Shown: piece by piece, positions 60,614 through 64,000 of the stretch
Layout: each line of letters begins with the position of its first letter
How positions within the stretch are numbered: the stretch's first letter is position 1
DNA from: CAJXZP01 sp963974475
GTDB taxonomy: Bacteria; Bacteroidota; Bacteroidia; Flavobacteriales_G; Salibacteraceae
Direction: 5' to 3'
Assembly: GCA_963974475.1 (NCBI GenBank)
Contig: CAXBCR010000001.1
Span: 307,313 to 371,312, forward strand
Length of the DNA stretch: 64,000 bases
Translations under genes and position numbers: made by a program
The notes under the pieces: generated by a model
Databases searched by the model: none
Told to the model about the DNA's origin: nothing
What the model saw: only the letters and a program-made list of their open reading frames with translations

Positions 60614-60621
60614 TACATTTG
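60614..60621 (+). promoter_or_regulatory. -7 element for fabD
   Basis: TACATTTG (TAnnTTTG), 24 bp before the fabD ATG. The -33 region is poor. Confidence 0.5.
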
Positions 60622-60645
60622 TCGGCTCAAACAAGATTTTAAAAC

Positions 60646-61527
60646 ATGAAAGGATTTGTATTTCCTGGGCAAGGCGCCCAATTCACAGGTATGGGTTTAG
60701 ACCTTTATGAAAACTCTGATATCGCCAAAAAATTATTTCATCAAGCAGATGAAATACTTGGATTCGGTATATCAAAAATAATGTTTGAAGGTACTCCAGA
60801 AGAGTTGCAACAAACTAAAGTAACGCAGCCAGCTGTATTTCTACATTCAGTTATTCTGGCCAAATTAATGGGCAGTAATTTTAACCCGGACATGGTCGCA
60901 GGCCATAGCCTTGGTGAATTTTCTGCTCTAGTTGCTGCGAATGGTCTTTCCTTTGAAGATGGATTATCCCTTGTATCAAAACGTGCCTTGGCTATGCAAA
61001 AGGCATGCGAGGCAACGCCTTCTACAATGGCCGCAATAATTGGGTTAGACGATGCCGTAGTGGAAGATATTTGTGCTCAAATTGAAGGAATTGTTGTGCC
61101 AGCAAATTACAACTCACCAGGTCAATTGGTGATCTCGGGAGAAGTTAATGCCATCAACCAAGCTTGCGAAAAGCTAACAGAGGCGGGTGCTAAACGAGCC
61201 ATTGTGTTACCTGTGGGTGGAGCATTTCATTCTCCTATGATGAATCCAGCTAAAGAAGAATTAGCTACGGCCATTGAAAATGCGGTAATAAATGCTCCAA
61301 TTTGCCCAATTTATCAAAACGTAACCGCTAAGGCTGAAACCAATCCTGAAACAATAAAAACGAACCTAATTTCTCAGCTTACAGCTCCAGTTCTTTGGAC
61401 ACAAATCGAGAACCAAATGCTATCCGATGGAATGACAGAACTAATTGAAGTTGGTCCTGGAAAAGTGTTACAAGGATTGATTAAAAAAATCGACAGACGA
61501 TTCCCTACCTCAAGCGGAACTATTTAA
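60646..61527 (+). CDS. fabD: Malonyl-CoA:ACP transacylase
   Basis: 293 aa. It loads malonyl groups onto acyl carrier protein for fatty acid synthesis. It has GQGAQFTGMG at the N-terminus, the nucleophile in AGHSLGEFSAL (Ser near residue 88), the conserved Arg in SKRALAMQKA, the catalytic His in VGGAFHSPMM, and GPGKVLQGL near the end. It is transcribed alone and followed by a strong terminator. Confidence 0.97.
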   Translation: MKGFVFPGQGAQFTGMGLDLYENSDIAKKLFHQADEILGFGISKIMFEGTPEELQQTKVTQPAVFLHSVILAKLMGSNFNPDMVAGHSLGEFSALVAANGLSFEDGLSLVSKRALAMQKACEATPSTMAAIIGLDDAVVEDICAQIEGIVVPANYNSPGQLVISGEVNAINQACEKLTEAGAKRAIVLPVGGAFHSPMMNPAKEELATAIENAVINAPICPIYQNVTAKAETNPETIKTNLISQLTAPVLWTQIENQMLSDGMTELIEVGPGKVLQGLIKKIDRRFPTSSGTI

Positions 61528-61530
61528 AAT

Positions 61531-61570
61531 AAAAAAGGCCTTTTATCTTTCGATAAAAGGCCTTTAAAAA
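61531..61570. terminator. Bidirectional terminator between fabD and DUF983 gene
   Basis: Perfect 14-bp stem AAAGGCCTTTTATC / GATAAAAGGCCTTT with a TTTC loop, flanked by A- and T-rich tracts. Confidence 0.93.
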
Positions 61571-61581
61571 TCTTAATTCAT

Positions 61582-61998
61582 TTAAACTTCAATACAAGGA
61601 TTATCAATTTCTTTTCCCTTTGATGCCTCCTCCCATTTCGCAACAGCAGATGAATCAAACCTCACAAATAAATGAATCCAAATAGATCTAGAAACTTTAA
61701 ATATCACAGGGGTTAAAAATAATAAGGAACCAATTCCAAATACAAAATAAGTCTCAACCATAAAATCAGGGGTCAACACCATCATTGCAATGTAAAATGC
61801 AATTAAATACCCCACACTTAATCCATATCCCACATACATAGCTCCATAAAAAAATCCAGGCTCCCTATTAAATTTCAAACCACATTTCCTACAATGCTCG
61901 GTCATTAAGAATAAAGATTTCAATTTATAAGGATTCTGAGTACAGAACATATCCGCCTCTCTACATTGAGGGCATTTACCTGTTAATATTGCTTTCAT
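61582..61998 (-). CDS. DUF983 family membrane protein
   Basis: 138 aa. A CxxC...CxxC pair at the N-terminus (GKCPQCREADMF; EHCRKCGLKF) suggests a small zinc ribbon. GFFYGAMYVGYG follows, and then two membrane helices (~57-80 and ~87-110), the DUF983 layout. Function unknown. It may be co-transcribed with the hydrolase gene 46 bp upstream. Confidence 0.87.
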   Translation of the reverse strand: MKAILTGKCPQCREADMFCTQNPYKLKSLFLMTEHCRKCGLKFNREPGFFYGAMYVGYGLSVGYLIAFYIAMMVLTPDFMVETYFVFGIGSLLFLTPVIFKVSRSIWIHLFVRFDSSAVAKWEEASKGKEIDNPCIEV

Positions 61999-62044
61999 AA
62001 TTACAAAAATGTATTGATTGATTCTGTCTAACTAAAACACAAAA

Positions 62045-62716
62045 TTAGTATTCTAATCCATCATCCATCAATCTTGCATGAAAATATCTTATTGTTTCAG
62101 CGTGCAAATTATGACCTCCCTCAAAAGTATGAAAATCAAACTCCACTCCCTGTTCATGCATCTCCATTATGTAATCATCAACCTTTTCCGATGAAATGTA
62201 CTCATCTGAAGATCCAATAACCAATTTAATTTTGGACTGATTTATTTTCAATCTTTTAATATTATCAAGATACACATCCTTTGGAATATCAGAACCCCAT
62301 GCAACTAAACAACCAATTTCAACTTTTAATTGACTCACCCATCTAAACGCAGTTGGAGCACCTTGAGAAAAACCCAAGACACCAAATTGAACATCATTTG
62401 AAATCCCTTTATCATACAAATCCTGAATTACACAATTTAAGAATTCAATATTATTGACGATATCATATTCTCGTAAGTCAGATGTCATCCAATTGGCCCG
62501 TACTGCTCCATTTGTACCCTTACCATAATAACGGTGCATCCCTTCAGGTGCTACAACCAAGGTTTGTTCATCGTTAATACAATCAAATTCTTGGATAAAC
62601 GTGTCCGAACGCATACCATACCCATGAAAAACAAACCAAACTGCTTTAATATTCTTAGATCTACAACCTAATGTAGAATACCTTCTTGTCGTTGGAACTT
62701 CTATCAAGTTATCCAT
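62045..62716 (-). CDS. Alpha/beta hydrolase, phospholipase/carboxylesterase type
   Basis: 223 aa. An HGYG oxyanion motif (VWFVFHGYGMRSDTF), the nucleophile elbow GFSQGAPTAF, an acid in VIGSSDEYIS and the catalytic His in EGGHNLHAE give a complete triad. No signal peptide, so cytoplasmic. It is coupled to the thiolase gene (1-bp overlap), which suggests hydrolysis of a CoA thioester or a similar ester in the same pathway (inference). Confidence 0.85.
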   Translation of the reverse strand: MDNLIEVPTTRRYSTLGCRSKNIKAVWFVFHGYGMRSDTFIQEFDCINDEQTLVVAPEGMHRYYGKGTNGAVRANWMTSDLREYDIVNNIEFLNCVIQDLYDKGISNDVQFGVLGFSQGAPTAFRWVSQLKVEIGCLVAWGSDIPKDVYLDNIKRLKINQSKIKLVIGSSDEYISSEKVDDYIMEMHEQGVEFDFHTFEGGHNLHAETIRYFHARLMDDGLEY

Positions 62717-63918
62717 TAAACTCTTTCAATAATTACCGCATACCCTTGCCCTACTCCAATACACATTGTACATAAGGCATATTTTTTATTCTGACGTTCT
62801 AATTCCAATGCAGCGGAATAAACAATTCTGGTACCAGAAACACCTAGGGGATGTCCCAAGGCAATAGCTCCACCATTTGGATTAATTCGGGGGTCATTAT
62901 CCGCTAAGCCCATCTTTCTAGAACAAGCCAAAACTTGCGCAGAAAACGCTTCATTTAATTCAATTACATCCATGTCAGCTAAGGTTAACCCCGCCTTTTT
63001 AAGAGCAATTTCACTAGCATAAACAGGTCCTATTCCCATGTATCTTGGTTCAACACCTGCCACACCAGAAGATACAATTCGAGCTTTAGGTGTTAAATTA
63101 TATTTTTTCAAGCCATTTTCGGATGCCAATAAAGTTGCAGCCGCACCGTCATTTAATCCGGATGAATTACCTGCTGTTACAGTACCTCCACTTCTAAACG
63201 CAGGACGTAATTTCCCAAGAATTTCAAGAGTAGTTTTCGGTTTAATAAATTCATCATCTTTAAATACAATATCCTCAGCTTTCCTTTGAGGAATAACTAC
63301 GGGAACTATTTCCTTTTCAAAAACACAAGTATTTCGAGCCTCTGTAGCTTTCATATGAGACCAATAAGCAAATTTATCCTGATCATCTCTACTTATACTA
63401 TACAATTCCGCTAAGTTTTCAGCAGTTTCCCCCATGCCTTCTGTTCCATATAACTCTTTCATTTGGGGGTTGATAAATCTCCAACCAAAACTGGAATCAT
63501 GCATTTGAGAATCTCGTCCAAATGCTTTAGACGCTTTGGACATTACCCAAGGTCCTCTAGTCATATTTTCAACACCTCCGGAGATGAAAAGATCACCATC
63601 CAAGTTGTTAATTGCACGTTGTCCATGTACAATGGCAGACATCCCTGACGCACATAGCCTATTAACTGTTTCCCCAGGAACTGTCCATGGTAATCCCGCC
63701 AATAATAAAGACATCCTAGAAACATTACGGTTATCTTCACCTGCCTGATTAGCACACCCCAATATCACGTCAGATATTAATGAAAAATCTAGTTTTTCAT
63801 TTCTTCTTACCAATTCAGAAATAACTAAGGCTCCAAGATCATCCGCTCTAACACTTGACAGTGTTCCACCAAAGCTACCAATTGGTGTTCTAACACCATC
63901 CACAATAAAACTATCCAT
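62716..63918 (-). CDS. pcaF: Acetyl-CoA acyltransferase, 3-oxoadipyl-CoA thiolase (PcaF/PaaJ) type
   Basis: 400 aa. A thiolase with the acylated Cys in NRLCASGMSA, His in NGGAIALGHPLG, and second Cys in CTMCIGVGQG. The N-terminal CANQAGEDNRNVSRMSLLLA and SFGWRFINPQMK segments resemble PcaF/PaaJ enzymes of the beta-ketoadipate and phenylacetate pathways more than general FadA. It would split 3-oxoadipyl-CoA or a related product into acetyl-CoA and succinyl-CoA. The other pathway genes would lie past the right edge of the window; a general thiolase remains possible. Confidence 0.85.
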   Translation of the reverse strand: MDSFIVDGVRTPIGSFGGTLSSVRADDLGALVISELVRRNEKLDFSLISDVILGCANQAGEDNRNVSRMSLLLAGLPWTVPGETVNRLCASGMSAIVHGQRAINNLDGDLFISGGVENMTRGPWVMSKASKAFGRDSQMHDSSFGWRFINPQMKELYGTEGMGETAENLAELYSISRDDQDKFAYWSHMKATEARNTCVFEKEIVPVVIPQRKAEDIVFKDDEFIKPKTTLEILGKLRPAFRSGGTVTAGNSSGLNDGAAATLLASENGLKKYNLTPKARIVSSGVAGVEPRYMGIGPVYASEIALKKAGLTLADMDVIELNEAFSAQVLACSRKMGLADNDPRINPNGGAIALGHPLGVSGTRIVYSAALELERQNKKYALCTMCIGVGQGYAVIIERV

Positions 63919-64000
63919 GGCAATTTAAAATTAAAAGTTTAAAAGGGTACAACAATAAGCAAAAGGAATGATAGAAATAAAAAAAAGGACAAAAAAAAAG

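Overview
The window looks like chromosomal DNA of a low-GC Bacteroidota, most likely a flavobacterium-like lineage. Four lines of evidence support this. Promoters follow the Bacteroidota TTTG-N17-20-TAnnTTTG pattern. Four secreted proteins end in type IX secretion (T9SS) sorting domains (C-terminal PNP-containing segments). Small lipoproteins, GWxTD, DUF4290 and RmuC families are all typical of this phylum. The order rplQ-carA-eno-gltA after the ribosomal operon is one I associate with flavobacteria. Shine-Dalgarno sequences are rarely visible, as usual in this phylum. I found no tRNA, rRNA, CRISPR array, transposase or integrase.

Layout. 1-4.8 kb: an Omp85-type barrel cut by the window edge, then the rmuC / GWxTD lipoprotein / rlmB operon. 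5.1-10.6 kb: secreted proteins, namely a small lipoprotein, an M1 aminopeptidase with a T9SS signal, and a leftward pair of a TIGR03032 protein and an FG-GAP repeat protein. 10.8-14.6 kb: gltA, and eno with carA. 14.7-31.5 kb: one long leftward translation operon (rpsL to rplQ, 31 genes with fusA, secY, infA, rpmJ and rpoA) driven by a promoter before rpsL. 31.7-34.0 kb: uvrD/pcrA helicase.

34-43.5 kb is the accessory region and the most interesting part. The last 63 bp of uvrD and its trailer recur twice downstream, at 37.8 and 39.6 kb, where they carry a hairpin terminator that the real uvrD end has lost. These repeats delimit modules. Two modules share a plan read leftward: an S74-chaperone secreted protein whose gene and upstream hairpin form an almost perfect 864-bp duplication, then a T9SS-secreted protease (serine type in one, metzincin in the other), then small lipoproteins. 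The third module is an AbiEi/AbiEii toxin-antitoxin pair. Both S74 genes carry six copies of a 7-bp tandem repeat just after the start codon, a classic arrangement for phase variation by frameshift. I read the locus as a variable cargo site anchored on one side by the uvrD end and on the other by the S74 gene. That reading is inference.

43.5-64 kb returns to mostly core genes: DUF4290-murA-TlpA thioredoxin, grpE-dnaJ, a DUF4143 ATPase with iterated palindromes in front, an ABC exporter pair with an exopolyphosphatase homologue, an NtrC-like regulator without a DNA-binding domain overlapping a SUKH-type protein, alaS, an M23 peptidase with a MerR regulator, a structured extragenic element, hldD, fabD, a DUF983 protein, a hydrolase and a PcaF-type thiolase.
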